Part shown: positions 52,120 to 60,744 of the stretch, piece after piece
Position numbering within the stretch: position 1 is the stretch's first letter
Layout of the letters: each line of letters begins with the position of its first letter
From: an uncultured Lachnospiraceae bacterium
GTDB taxonomy: Bacteria > Bacillota > Clostridia > Lachnospirales > Lachnospiraceae
Direction: 5' to 3'
Assembly (NCBI GenBank): GCA_947632515.1
Contig: CANRPO010000013.1
Location: 23,124 to 87,123 of the forward strand
DNA: 64,000 bases
The notes under the pieces: model-generated
The model's database searches: none
Seen by the model: the letters and a program-made list of their open reading frames with translations, nothing else
What the model was told of the DNA's origin: nothing
Program-made: the position numbers and the translations under genes

Positions 52120-52944
52120 ATGGGCGAACAGAATCAGAGTTTCAACAGCACCCCGGACTACGTTGCATCCGAGCAGCTTTTGGCGAGCGTCAATGTGGCC
52201 ATCGCATTGCAGAAACCGCTTCTCGTGAAGGGGGAACCCGGAACGGGCAAGACCATGCTGGCGCAGGCGGTGGCCAATTCCCTCGGGAAGAAACTGATCA
52301 TATGGAACATTAAATCCACGACGAAGGCACAGGACGGCCTGTATATGTACGATACGATCCAGCGTCTCTACGACGGACAGTTCGGTGAGGAAGGCGTGGA
52401 CGACATCGCGCACTATATCAAGCTGGGCAAGCTGGGAGAGGCTTTCGAGTCCGAGGAGCAGGTGATCCTGCTGATCGACGAGATCGACAAGGCCGATCTG
52501 GAGTTCCCAAACGACCTTCTATGGGAACTCGATCAGATGGAGTTCTATATCCATGAGACGAAGAGGACGGTCAAGGCGAAACACCGCCCCATCGTGATCA
52601 TCACTTCCAATGCGGAGAAAGAACTGCCGGACGCCTTTCTCAGAAGGTGCATATTCCACTATATCGACTTTCCGGATCAGGAGCTGATGGAGGAGATCGT
52701 GAGGACGCACTATCCCAATGTGGAGGAAAAGCTGCTGCACGACGCGATGGAGGTGTTCTACTGGATTCGGTCGATGAAGGATATTCGCAAGAAACCGAGC
52801 ACTTCGGAGCTGATCGACTGGATCAACGCCCTGCAGATCGGCGGCATCCCCACCGACAGGCTGCGGCAGGAACTTCCCTTTATCGGCGTGGTGGTCAAGA
52901 AGGACGAGGATCTGGAGACGGTAAGGAGCAAAAGGAATCTGTAA
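52120..52944 (+). CDS. MoxR-like AAA+ ATPase
   Basis: 274 residues. Walker A GEPGTGKTMLAQAVA, Walker B VILLIDEIDKADLEF, sensor 1 IVIITSNAEKELPDAFLRRC and a sensor-2/arginine region LRRCIFHYIDFPD. MoxR ATPases work with VWA proteins to remodel or activate client complexes. The VWA partner starts 9 bases downstream. First gene of a five-gene run that ends in two hybrid sensor proteins. A possible promoter TTGAAA-16-TATAGG lies about 60 bases upstream. Confidence 0.93.
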   Translation: MGEQNQSFNSTPDYVASEQLLASVNVAIALQKPLLVKGEPGTGKTMLAQAVANSLGKKLIIWNIKSTTKAQDGLYMYDTIQRLYDGQFGEEGVDDIAHYIKLGKLGEAFESEEQVILLIDEIDKADLEFPNDLLWELDQMEFYIHETKRTVKAKHRPIVIITSNAEKELPDAFLRRCIFHYIDFPDQELMEEIVRTHYPNVEEKLLHDAMEVFYWIRSMKDIRKKPSTSELIDWINALQIGGIPTDRLRQELPFIGVVVKKDEDLETVRSKRNL

Positions 52945-52953
52945 GAGGGCGCT

Positions 52954-54150
52954 ATGTTCAGTAAATTTTTTTATACCTTAAAGGAAAAGGGGCTCGACGT
53001 CTCGCTCAGCGAGTGGCTGACATTGCAGGACGCTCTGGACCGGGGGCTGTGCCACAGCAGCCTGACGGAGTTTTACTATGTGTCCCGCATGATCCTCGTG
53101 AAGTCGGAGACGGAGTACGACAAGTTCGACATGGCGTTCGACGAGGTGTTCAAGGGAATACAGTCGGAGAACGAGATCACGAAGAACATGATGCGGTGGC
53201 TGGATAAGCCGGAGATGCAGGAGGTCTTCGAGGAGCTGCGCCATGAGATGAATCAGGAAGTGATCAACATGGACAGCGAGGACGTGGAGAACAAGTTTAA
53301 GGACAGACTGCGGGACCAGGACGAGGAACACAACGGCGGCAGCTACTGGATCGGCACGATGGGGAAGACTTCTTTTGGCAACATGGGCGGCAATATGGGC
53401 GGCATCCGGGTGGGCGGCACGACGGGGTATCAGTCGGCCTTCCAGGTTGTCGGCGCGAGGAAGTACCGCGATTTCCGCAATGACAAGGTGCTGGACAACA
53501 GACAGTTCCAGGTGGCGCTCAGAAAGCTGCGCCAGTTCTCCGCAAGGCTCGACATCCCCAAGACGGAGCTTGACATAGACGGCACCATCGACGCCACCTG
53601 CAACAACGGAGGCTGTCTGCAGATCGTGATGGAGAAACCGCGCAAGAACGCGGTGAAACTTCTTTTGCTGATGGATTCCGGAGGCACGATGATCCCGTAC
53701 ACCACGCTTTTGAACGAGCTGTTCCACTCCGTACACAAATCCAATCACTACAAGGACGTCAAGACCTATTTCTTCCATAATTGTATTTACTCTAATCTGT
53801 ACAATACGCCGGAGTGCGAGAACGGGGACTGGATCGAGACGGAATGGATGTTCCGCAATCTGGACAGCGATTACAAGGTGATCATCGTGGGGGACGCGGC
53901 GATGGCGCCGGAGGAGCTGTACTCCACCACGGGCAATTACAGAGGGCCTAACGGCGGTCTGTCCGGCATGGACTGGCTGTTATTGATGAAACGCCACTAT
54001 AAGAAGATCGTGTGGCTGAATCCGAAGATGGCGCCCGGACATGCGCCGTGGCGGGAGGCGGAGACGGCGATCAAGGGGTTGTTTCCCATGTATAAGCTGA
54101 CGGTGGACGGATTGAACCAGGCGATGAACAAGCTGATGACGAACCGATGA
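52954..54150 (+). CDS. CoxE-like VWA protein, partner of MoxR
   Basis: 398 residues. N-terminal helical part (FFYTLKEKGLDVSLSEWLTLQDAL) and a VWA-like C-terminal domain of the CoxE type. The MIDAS motif reads DSGGTM in place of DxSxS, so metal binding is doubtful. Gly/Met-rich linker GNMGGNMGGIRVGG. Later motifs IVGDAAMAPEEL and LNPKMAPGHAPW are typical of these clostridial MoxR partners. It is translationally close to the MoxR gene (9 bases) and followed by the REC-HD-GYP gene after 46 bases. Confidence 0.87.
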   Translation: MFSKFFYTLKEKGLDVSLSEWLTLQDALDRGLCHSSLTEFYYVSRMILVKSETEYDKFDMAFDEVFKGIQSENEITKNMMRWLDKPEMQEVFEELRHEMNQEVINMDSEDVENKFKDRLRDQDEEHNGGSYWIGTMGKTSFGNMGGNMGGIRVGGTTGYQSAFQVVGARKYRDFRNDKVLDNRQFQVALRKLRQFSARLDIPKTELDIDGTIDATCNNGGCLQIVMEKPRKNAVKLLLLMDSGGTMIPYTTLLNELFHSVHKSNHYKDVKTYFFHNCIYSNLYNTPECENGDWIETEWMFRNLDSDYKVIIVGDAAMAPEELYSTTGNYRGPNGGLSGMDWLLLMKRHYKKIVWLNPKMAPGHAPWREAETAIKGLFPMYKLTVDGLNQAMNKLMTNR

Positions 54151-54196
54151 ACGCGGACGTTTGCAGACAAACACAGAGTAAGAGAGGGAGAAGAGT

Positions 54197-55261
54197 ATGT
54201 ATCGAGTGATGATCGTAGACGACAACATGGCCAATTTGATCATGGCGAGAAAGACACTGGAGGAGGAGTACGAAGTGATCCCGGTCTCTTCCGGCATCTC
54301 GGCGTTAGAGTGCTTAAACGATATGCCGGAGCTGCCGGATCTGGTGCTGCTTGACGTGGATATGCCTAATGTCAACGGCTTTCAGGTGATCTCGGAGATG
54401 AAGAATATTCCCAAACTGATGAATATTCCGATCATTTTTCTGACCGCACAGGACGACGACACCACGGAGCTTGAGAGTTATAATCTGGGCGCCATGGATT
54501 ATATCAGAAAGCCCTACACCGCCAATCTTTTGAAGAAACGGGTGGATATTCAGATCCAGCTCTTGACGCAGAGGAGAAAGCTGGCGGAGATGAACCATTC
54601 CCTGAACAACCTTGTGCAGGAGAAAAACAAGAAGAATCTGGAATTGCAATATTCCATTGTGGCGATGTTTGTGGACCTGATGACCAAGCGCGACGGTTTC
54701 AGCGGGGATCACGCGCGGCGCGTGGAACAGTACATGGATGTGCTCGTCAGCGCGCTGGTGAGGAGCGGCAAGTGCGGTTTGAGTGCGGACGACGGCTCCA
54801 CGATCTGTTTCGCGTCCAAGATCCACGACATCGGCAAGCTGTGTATCGCCGACCAGTATATCAATGATGCGCGCAAGGGAGGAGAAAGCGAATTTGAGCA
54901 CGAGGCATTGAAAACCCACACAACGCTGGGCGCCGACATGCTCTCCAAGGTGACGCAGCTGAGCGCGGGCGAGAACAATTTCATGAACTATGCCTACAAT
55001 ATGTGCCGCAGCCATCATGAGAGGTGGGACGGCAAGGGCTATCCCGACAGGCTGGAGGGGGAGAAGATTCCGCTGGAGGCCAGGATACTGGCGGTGGTCA
55101 ACACCTATGACAATCTGCGCAGCATCGGACAGGGAGGCAAGCAGTTCAGCCACCAGGAGGCGATGATGAAGATCAAATTTATGAAGTTTACCTGTTTTGA
55201 CCCGAACGTGGTGGACGTCTTTCTCTCTGTGGAGAATGACGTCAGAAATGTGGCGGGTTGA
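54197..55261 (+). CDS. Response regulator with HD-GYP-type output domain
   Basis: 354 residues. REC domain: IVDDNMANL, phospho-Asp in VLLDVDMPNVNGF, FLTAQDDD, RKPYTANLLKKRV. A coiled linker is followed by an HD domain with KIHDIGKLCIAD and SHHERWDGKGYPDRLEGEKIPLEARIL, which carries the HD and GYP signatures of cyclic-di-GMP phosphodiesterases. The downstream DALTSxRPYR stretch is degenerate (NTYDNLRSIGQGG). It probably hydrolyses a cyclic dinucleotide on phosphorylation; the ligand is unproven. It lies directly before two hybrid sensor genes. Confidence 0.9.
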   Translation: MYRVMIVDDNMANLIMARKTLEEEYEVIPVSSGISALECLNDMPELPDLVLLDVDMPNVNGFQVISEMKNIPKLMNIPIIFLTAQDDDTTELESYNLGAMDYIRKPYTANLLKKRVDIQIQLLTQRRKLAEMNHSLNNLVQEKNKKNLELQYSIVAMFVDLMTKRDGFSGDHARRVEQYMDVLVSALVRSGKCGLSADDGSTICFASKIHDIGKLCIADQYINDARKGGESEFEHEALKTHTTLGADMLSKVTQLSAGENNFMNYAYNMCRSHHERWDGKGYPDRLEGEKIPLEARILAVVNTYDNLRSIGQGGKQFSHQEAMMKIKFMKFTCFDPNVVDVFLSVENDVRNVAG

Positions 55262-55285
55262 GGAAAAGAGAAGGGATAACCGAGT

Positions 55286-57400
55286 ATGACGGCTAAACAG
55301 CGACTGGATAAATATTTGGATATTGAACTGCCGGAGCAGCAGCTGTTGTTCCGCGTGTCGATGGTGCTCAGCCTGATCGCGTGTTTTTTTATGATGCTTT
55401 TTACCCTGATCCTGCGTATGCGCGTCTATGTGCCGCTCATGCTGTTTGGCGGCATCGTTCTGACGGTCGCGGGGATGTGGGCGGAGCGCCGGTTCGATCA
55501 TGTGGAGATCATGGCGGCGGGCTATCTCTTTGTGATGTTCTTTGTCCTGATCCCGATCATGTCCACCTTTGTCCCCTATGCGCTGTATGATTTTCCGATC
55601 TATTTTCTGACGGGGATCATCTTTGTGGCGGTACTGTTCAAGGGACAGTGGGCGGCGCTTTTTATTCTGGCCGACTCCCTGCTCGCCATCGGCTGCATGT
55701 ATGGGATGAGGGTGCGGGTCAACCGTTTTTCGCCCATGAGCAATGATTACAGCGCCATACTTTTAGCCAGAATCCTGGCGGCGCTTATCCTGTTAGGCCT
55801 TGTCAGCGGCGTGTTGACATCTTTCAGGACGAGGATTCTTCGCCGGGAGATCGCGAAGAGAGTCGAGATGGAAAAGCAGGCGGAACAGCTTAACTATGCG
55901 CAAAATATGTTCCTCGTCAACATGTCCCATGAGATCAGGACGCCGTTAAACGCGATTCTGGGCGTGTCGGAGCTTTTGCTCGAACAGACCGCGGACGAAC
56001 GCATCAAGGACAGCGCCTTTCATATCACCAATTCCAGCAAGGCTCTTCTGTCAATTACCAACGAGATCATGGATTTCTCAAAGTTTGACAATGTGGATCC
56101 TGTGATTCAGAACAAACCGTACTATGTGGGCGACATCGCCGACGAGCTGATCAATCTGATCTCCGTGCGGTTCGCGGATTATAATTTGGAGTTCTTTACG
56201 GATATTGCGCCGGATCTGCCGGAACAGATGATCGGCGATACGGCGCTGGTGCGCCAAGTCATGCTCAATATCATCACGGGCGTTGTGAAATCCATGCAGA
56301 GCGGACAGATGCATCTGCGGCTGTGCAGGGAGGAAACCGACGAGAGGCAGATCTGCCTGTTGGCCGAGATCAGGGCCATGGGCATGTTCCACTATTCCTA
56401 CGAGGAAATGCTGAAAAAAAAGGATAGTGCGGAGATGGAAGAGGAGGACGGCAACGGCGCGGTTTCGCCGATCCTGCACCGCCTCGTGCAGTTTTTGGGC
56501 GGCAGTATGCACATGGAGGAGACGGAGCATGAGCGCGTCTACTCTTTCGATCTGCGCCAAGGGTATGTGTCGCAGAAGAATCTGACCGATCTGACAGCTG
56601 CTAAGCATGCCAACGTGCTTTTCTATGAGAATACGACGATGCAGAGCAGCATGTTCGCCAAGGCGCTCCATGACATGTCGGTGTCTTTCTGTCAGGCGAT
56701 GTCGGATGAGATCTTCCTGGAGGAGTGCGCGAAGAAGAGCTATACGCATATCATGATCGCGGCCGAGCGCTATGTGTCGCTTAAGGAGCGGCTCGAAGAC
56801 ATTCTGCCTCCGCAGTCGCTGGTGTTAGTCGGGTCGGACATTATCACTTTTGACGATCCGCTGGTCAAAATGACTTTTGCAAGGCCTGTCAACTGTCTGA
56901 ATCTGGACGCGTTGTTTGAAGGCAGACAGAACAGTATGATCAGACGGCGGGAGTATACGGGCAGATTCCTCTGTCCCGACGCGCGCATTATGGTGGTGGA
57001 CGACAACATTGTGAATCTGGAGGTCGCCACCAGTATGCTGCAGCGGTATCAGGCGCAGGTCACGGTGGCGACCGGCGGCCGGGAGTGTCTCAGACTCTTG
57101 GGAGAGACGCCGGCAGACCTGATCCTGTTAGATTATATGATGCCGGAGATGGACGGTATCGACACGCTGAAGAACATTCGGGCGACGGGCGATCCGAAAT
57201 TGGAGACTGTGCCTGTAGTCGCGCTCACCGCCAACGCGGTCAGCGGGGCGCGGGAAATGTTTCTGGGCGCGGGATTCGACGAGTACATATCCAAGCCGAT
57301 CGAGCGCGATAAATTCGAGAAGGTGCTGAAACTTTGCCTGCCGGAAGAGTTGATCGTCTATGTCTCGGACAAGGAGGATCAGCCCGCGCAGACTGCCTGA
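55286..57400 (+). CDS. Hybrid sensor histidine kinase with degenerate ATPase domain
   Basis: 704 residues. About six membrane helices in residues 20-180. HisKA is intact: MSHEIRTPLNAILGVSELL, His215. The following ATPase region is eroded. The N box reads LNIITGVVKS, no DxGxG G1 motif (EIRAMGMFHYS) and no GxGLG G2 motif are seen, and 30 acidic/charged residues are inserted. A receiver-like pseudo-domain lacking the Asp follows. The C-terminal REC is complete, with VVDDNIVNLEV, LLDYMMPEMDGID and EYISKPIERD. It probably cannot autophosphorylate alone but could accept and pass phosphate. Confidence 0.85.
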   Translation: MTAKQRLDKYLDIELPEQQLLFRVSMVLSLIACFFMMLFTLILRMRVYVPLMLFGGIVLTVAGMWAERRFDHVEIMAAGYLFVMFFVLIPIMSTFVPYALYDFPIYFLTGIIFVAVLFKGQWAALFILADSLLAIGCMYGMRVRVNRFSPMSNDYSAILLARILAALILLGLVSGVLTSFRTRILRREIAKRVEMEKQAEQLNYAQNMFLVNMSHEIRTPLNAILGVSELLLEQTADERIKDSAFHITNSSKALLSITNEIMDFSKFDNVDPVIQNKPYYVGDIADELINLISVRFADYNLEFFTDIAPDLPEQMIGDTALVRQVMLNIITGVVKSMQSGQMHLRLCREETDERQICLLAEIRAMGMFHYSYEEMLKKKDSAEMEEEDGNGAVSPILHRLVQFLGGSMHMEETEHERVYSFDLRQGYVSQKNLTDLTAAKHANVLFYENTTMQSSMFAKALHDMSVSFCQAMSDEIFLEECAKKSYTHIMIAAERYVSLKERLEDILPPQSLVLVGSDIITFDDPLVKMTFARPVNCLNLDALFEGRQNSMIRRREYTGRFLCPDARIMVVDDNIVNLEVATSMLQRYQAQVTVATGGRECLRLLGETPADLILLDYMMPEMDGIDTLKNIRATGDPKLETVPVVALTANAVSGAREMFLGAGFDEYISKPIERDKFEKVLKLCLPEELIVYVSDKEDQPAQTA

Positions 57401-57425
57401 CGCAAATGATGGGGACGGAGAGATT

Positions 57426-60188
57426 ATGGCGTATAAACCGGGTAATTTGTTTGAAAAAAGACAGAGTGAGATGGAGCTTGGCGAGTTTAATCTGATCGTC
57501 CTGCTCACCGCCATTGTCATTGAAAATATTGTATTGCTGCCGATCGCTGTCTTCGCGGGGGATGCGGGTAAGCAGGGCATCTCTATGGCGATCGTCGCGC
57601 TGAGCGCCGCGCTGCTTCTGCTCTTGGATCTGCGCACGGGCAGGGCTAAGCTGACGGCGGTCCTCGCGCTGGTCATACTGAATGGCATCGCGATCCCGGT
57701 GGTGCTGCGGCCGGGCTATGTGATGTACGGTATGGCGGTCATGTGGTTTGTCTTAAGCATGCTCATCATCTACTGCGTTCTGGACGGGGCGCTGTTCGGC
57801 GTCGCCTTGGCTTTGTTCCTGTTCGAGCAGTGCTGTCTGTACAGTTATATTTTCTATCCGGCAAACGGCGGGAAATTCCGCGCGGAGCAGGTGTTTCATT
57901 TCACAGATCTGACGATCTGTTTTGTGAGTACCACGCTCCTTCTTGTGGCGCTTATCTTTTCACAGAAACAATTCTATTGCCAGCAGCAGCGCAAGATCGC
58001 CAAGAGCAGCCGCAAGATCGAAAATGTCGGCGCGGCGAAACGACAATTCCTGGAGAATATCTCCTACGAGATCAGGACGCCGATGAATTCGATCATCAGC
58101 CTGTCGGAGATCATGATGAAGGGAGATCAGGAAGGCGGGACGAAGAGCGCGGTGAACACCGTCAGGCAGGCGGCCTACGACCTTCTGACGATCATCGACG
58201 ACGTGCTTACCTACGCGAAACTTGACGCGGGAGATATGCGCCTGATCGAAGAGACGTACAGCTCCGGGGAGCTGCTGCAGGGGATCCTGCGCACGATCTC
58301 TGAGGAGATCCGGAAGAAACGCTTGTATCTGGACGTCAAATTCGACGGCAATATCCCCGGCCGGCTGTACGGGGACAGTGTGACGGTCAGACAGATCTTT
58401 CTCTATCTGCTCTTTATCTCCATCGACTTTACGACGAGAGGGCGCGTGATACTGGAGATAGACTGCGACAGGGACGAGGAGACGGGGGAGGCGGTCTTTC
58501 GCTGCACCGTTGCGGACACGGGGCGCGGACTGTCGCAGATCGATATACAGTCGCTTTTTGGCATGTATGACACCTACGATTCCAGACAGTCCAGCAATTT
58601 AAAAGGCATCGGCCTTAAATTCACGATCTGCAAAGAGCTGTTAGCCATGATGCAGGGCAGTATCAAAGTAGAAAGTATTGAGAATGTGGGACTCTCCACG
58701 ACTTTTACATTCCGGCAGAAGATCGTGGACGGTTCGCCGATGGTGTGTCTGGAGGAAGAACAAAAACCGAGCGTGCTCATCTATGCGGAGGATGATTTCA
58801 GCGTGGCCAAGTGGCAGGACATCATGGATGTATTCGGCGTGCGTCCAAGGTTCTGTTCCACCTACTACGGCTTTGACAAGGAGATACAGGATAAGCAGTT
58901 TGACTTTATTTTCCTGACGGACGCCGTCTACGAAAATCTGTCGAACATCATCTCGCTCTATCAGTGCGAAGAGTACACCTATGTCCTGTCTGACTTTGAC
59001 GCGGTATATGGGAATTTTGACAAATGCCGCCCGATCCACAGGCCCCTGTCCTGTCTGACCGTGGCGGAGGTGCTGAACCACCGTTGGAAGAAGGAGGATT
59101 ACAGGCAGAGGGCGGAGGAGACATTCACGGCAAAGAACGCCCGTGTTTTGGTTGTGGACGATAATGCGGTGAACCTGAAAGTGGCCGCCGGCATTTTCAG
59201 CAAGTACGGCATCGACATTGCCGTGGCAACCTGCGGCGAGGACGGTATCAGGAAGATCGAGGAGGAAGAGTACGATCTGGTACTGATGGATATGGTCATG
59301 CCGGACATGGACGGCGGCGAGGTGCTGCAGGCAATTCGCGCCAAGGAGGACAAATACTACAAAAAATTGCCGTTCGTGGCACTGACGGCGCAGAACGGCG
59401 CCACCGTGCGCGAGGAGATGTTGAAACTCGGATTTCAGGAATATCTGGCGAAACCGATCAAACGGCGTTATCTGGAGAAGTGCCTGTTAGAGTTTTTGCC
59501 GGAGGAGCTGATCGAGCACGTTAATGCCAAGGAGGGCGATGGCGCAAAGGGCGGCGATCAGGCGTCTGCGGGAACGGCTCAGAGTGTGCAGAGCGGCCTG
59601 AATACCGACAAGGGACTTCTGAATATCGGTTTCAATCAGGACGCCTATGCCGCGATCCTGAATACCTACTACACGGAGGGCGTCAAGTATCTGGATCTTC
59701 TGCCGAATCTTCTGGAGGCGGGGGACATTCAGCTCTTCACCACCGACGTCCACGGCATCAAGAGCTCCAGCGCGAGCATCGGCGCGATGGAAGTCTCCGC
59801 GCTGTTTAAGGAGCTGGAGTTTGACGGCAAGGCGGGGGATGTGGAGGCCATCAACCGGAAGTTTAACGGCTATCTGGAAAAGTTCAAGGATATTCTGGCG
59901 GAGGTTAAGAACTATCTGACCGGTATCGGCAAATTCAGCGAGGAGGAAGTACAGGACGACCTCGCGGACAAGGAAGTCGAGACGCTGACCGCTGAAATGC
60001 TGCAGAATCTCAAGACCGAACTCGACAAGATGAACATGAAGGTGACGGACGAGCTCGTGCCCGATCTCGCGGCCAGGAATTTCGGCGCGGAGATGAACGC
60101 GTCCATGAAGAAGTTAAAGGAGGCGTACGACATGTTCGACTTCCATCAGGTGAAGGCGATTTTGGGCGAGATGATGGAGAAGATGTGA
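57426..60188 (+). CDS. Hybrid sensor with Tyr in place of phospho-His, plus REC and Hpt domains
   Basis: 920 residues from ATG 57426; the ORF-track start lies inside the previous gene. Six or so membrane helices occupy residues 18-180. HisKA reads ISYEIRTPMNSIISLSE, with Tyr214 where the phospho-His should be. The ATPase domain keeps DTGRGLS (G1) and LKGIGLKFTICKEL (G2), but the N box (LYLLFISIDFT) lost its Asn. A pseudo-receiver, an intact REC (VVDDNAVNLKVA, Asp622 in LVLMDMVMPDMDGG, LAKPIKR) and an Hpt domain (VHGIKSSSASIGA, His776) follow. It starts 25 bases after the sister gene. Probably a phosphorelay scaffold rather than a kinase. Confidence 0.85.
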   Translation: MAYKPGNLFEKRQSEMELGEFNLIVLLTAIVIENIVLLPIAVFAGDAGKQGISMAIVALSAALLLLLDLRTGRAKLTAVLALVILNGIAIPVVLRPGYVMYGMAVMWFVLSMLIIYCVLDGALFGVALALFLFEQCCLYSYIFYPANGGKFRAEQVFHFTDLTICFVSTTLLLVALIFSQKQFYCQQQRKIAKSSRKIENVGAAKRQFLENISYEIRTPMNSIISLSEIMMKGDQEGGTKSAVNTVRQAAYDLLTIIDDVLTYAKLDAGDMRLIEETYSSGELLQGILRTISEEIRKKRLYLDVKFDGNIPGRLYGDSVTVRQIFLYLLFISIDFTTRGRVILEIDCDRDEETGEAVFRCTVADTGRGLSQIDIQSLFGMYDTYDSRQSSNLKGIGLKFTICKELLAMMQGSIKVESIENVGLSTTFTFRQKIVDGSPMVCLEEEQKPSVLIYAEDDFSVAKWQDIMDVFGVRPRFCSTYYGFDKEIQDKQFDFIFLTDAVYENLSNIISLYQCEEYTYVLSDFDAVYGNFDKCRPIHRPLSCLTVAEVLNHRWKKEDYRQRAEETFTAKNARVLVVDDNAVNLKVAAGIFSKYGIDIAVATCGEDGIRKIEEEEYDLVLMDMVMPDMDGGEVLQAIRAKEDKYYKKLPFVALTAQNGATVREEMLKLGFQEYLAKPIKRRYLEKCLLEFLPEELIEHVNAKEGDGAKGGDQASAGTAQSVQSGLNTDKGLLNIGFNQDAYAAILNTYYTEGVKYLDLLPNLLEAGDIQLFTTDVHGIKSSSASIGAMEVSALFKELEFDGKAGDVEAINRKFNGYLEKFKDILAEVKNYLTGIGKFSEEEVQDDLADKEVETLTAEMLQNLKTELDKMNMKVTDELVPDLAARNFGAEMNASMKKLKEAYDMFDFHQVKAILGEMMEKM

Positions 60189-60270
60189 GGGTCGTTGTTT
60201 GACTCCGGGTATCGAAGAAGAAAGAAATGCCGCATTGGTGCAGTGACTTACAAATAACGGATAAATTTAA

Positions 60271-60308
60271 AAAATGACCGACAGCTTCACGGCAGCCGGT
60301 CATTTTTT
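60271..60308 (+). terminator. Rho-independent terminator after the hybrid-sensor cluster (repeat copy 1)
   Basis: AAATGACCG...CGGTCATTT stem with inner GC pairs, then a T6 run. Nearly the same sequence recurs at 62033 beyond hipA. Confidence 0.88.
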
Positions 60309-60358
60309 GCGCGGGCAGTGAGCTAGGCTGGCACGAAAATATTTAATGTAAATAAAAA

Positions 60359-60399
60359 TTGACAAAACATGATTTTATGTCTAATATAATAGACATAAA
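60359..60399 (+). promoter_or_regulatory. hipBA promoter with overlapping palindromic operator
   Basis: TTGACA at 60359 with TAATAT 17 bases on (or TATAAT 20 bases on). A perfect 10-bp inverted repeat TTTATGTCTA/TAGACATAAA (60374-60383, 60390-60399) covers the -10 region. Repressor binding there would block RNA polymerase, as expected for HipB autoregulation. Confidence 0.75.
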
Positions 60400-60411
60400 G
60401 GAGAGCATAGG

Positions 60412-60744
60412 ATGCCTAAAAAATCAGTTGTGTTATTGCCGGAAACAATGGAAATACTTGAACAGATGGGAATGCAGATCAAATACGCCAGACTTAGGAG
60501 AAAAATTTCTTCTGCGCTTGCAGCCGAAAGAGCAGGGATCAGCAGAGCGACACTGGTTGCCATTGAAAAGGGAGCGCCGTCTGTCGCCATGGGATGTTAT
60601 GCCGCGGTGTTGCATGCGCTGAACTATATGGACAGGGATCTGCTGCTTGTGGCTAAGGATGACGAGCTGGGACGCAAATTACAGGATTTGGATCTGCCGA
60701 TCAGAAAACGGGTGGCCGGGAAAGGAAAAGCGCGTGGGAACTGA
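60412..60744 (+). CDS. HipB-like XRE-family antitoxin/repressor
   Basis: 110 residues. Helix-turn-helix MQIKYARLRRKISSALAAERAGISRATLVAIEKGAPSVAMGCYAAVLHAL, then a basic tail (KRVAGKGKARGN). Overlaps the hipA-like gene by 11 bases, the normal antitoxin-first order. It probably binds the palindrome in its own promoter. Confidence 0.88.
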   Translation: MPKKSVVLLPETMEILEQMGMQIKYARLRRKISSALAAERAGISRATLVAIEKGAPSVAMGCYAAVLHALNYMDRDLLLVAKDDELGRKLQDLDLPIRKRVAGKGKARGN

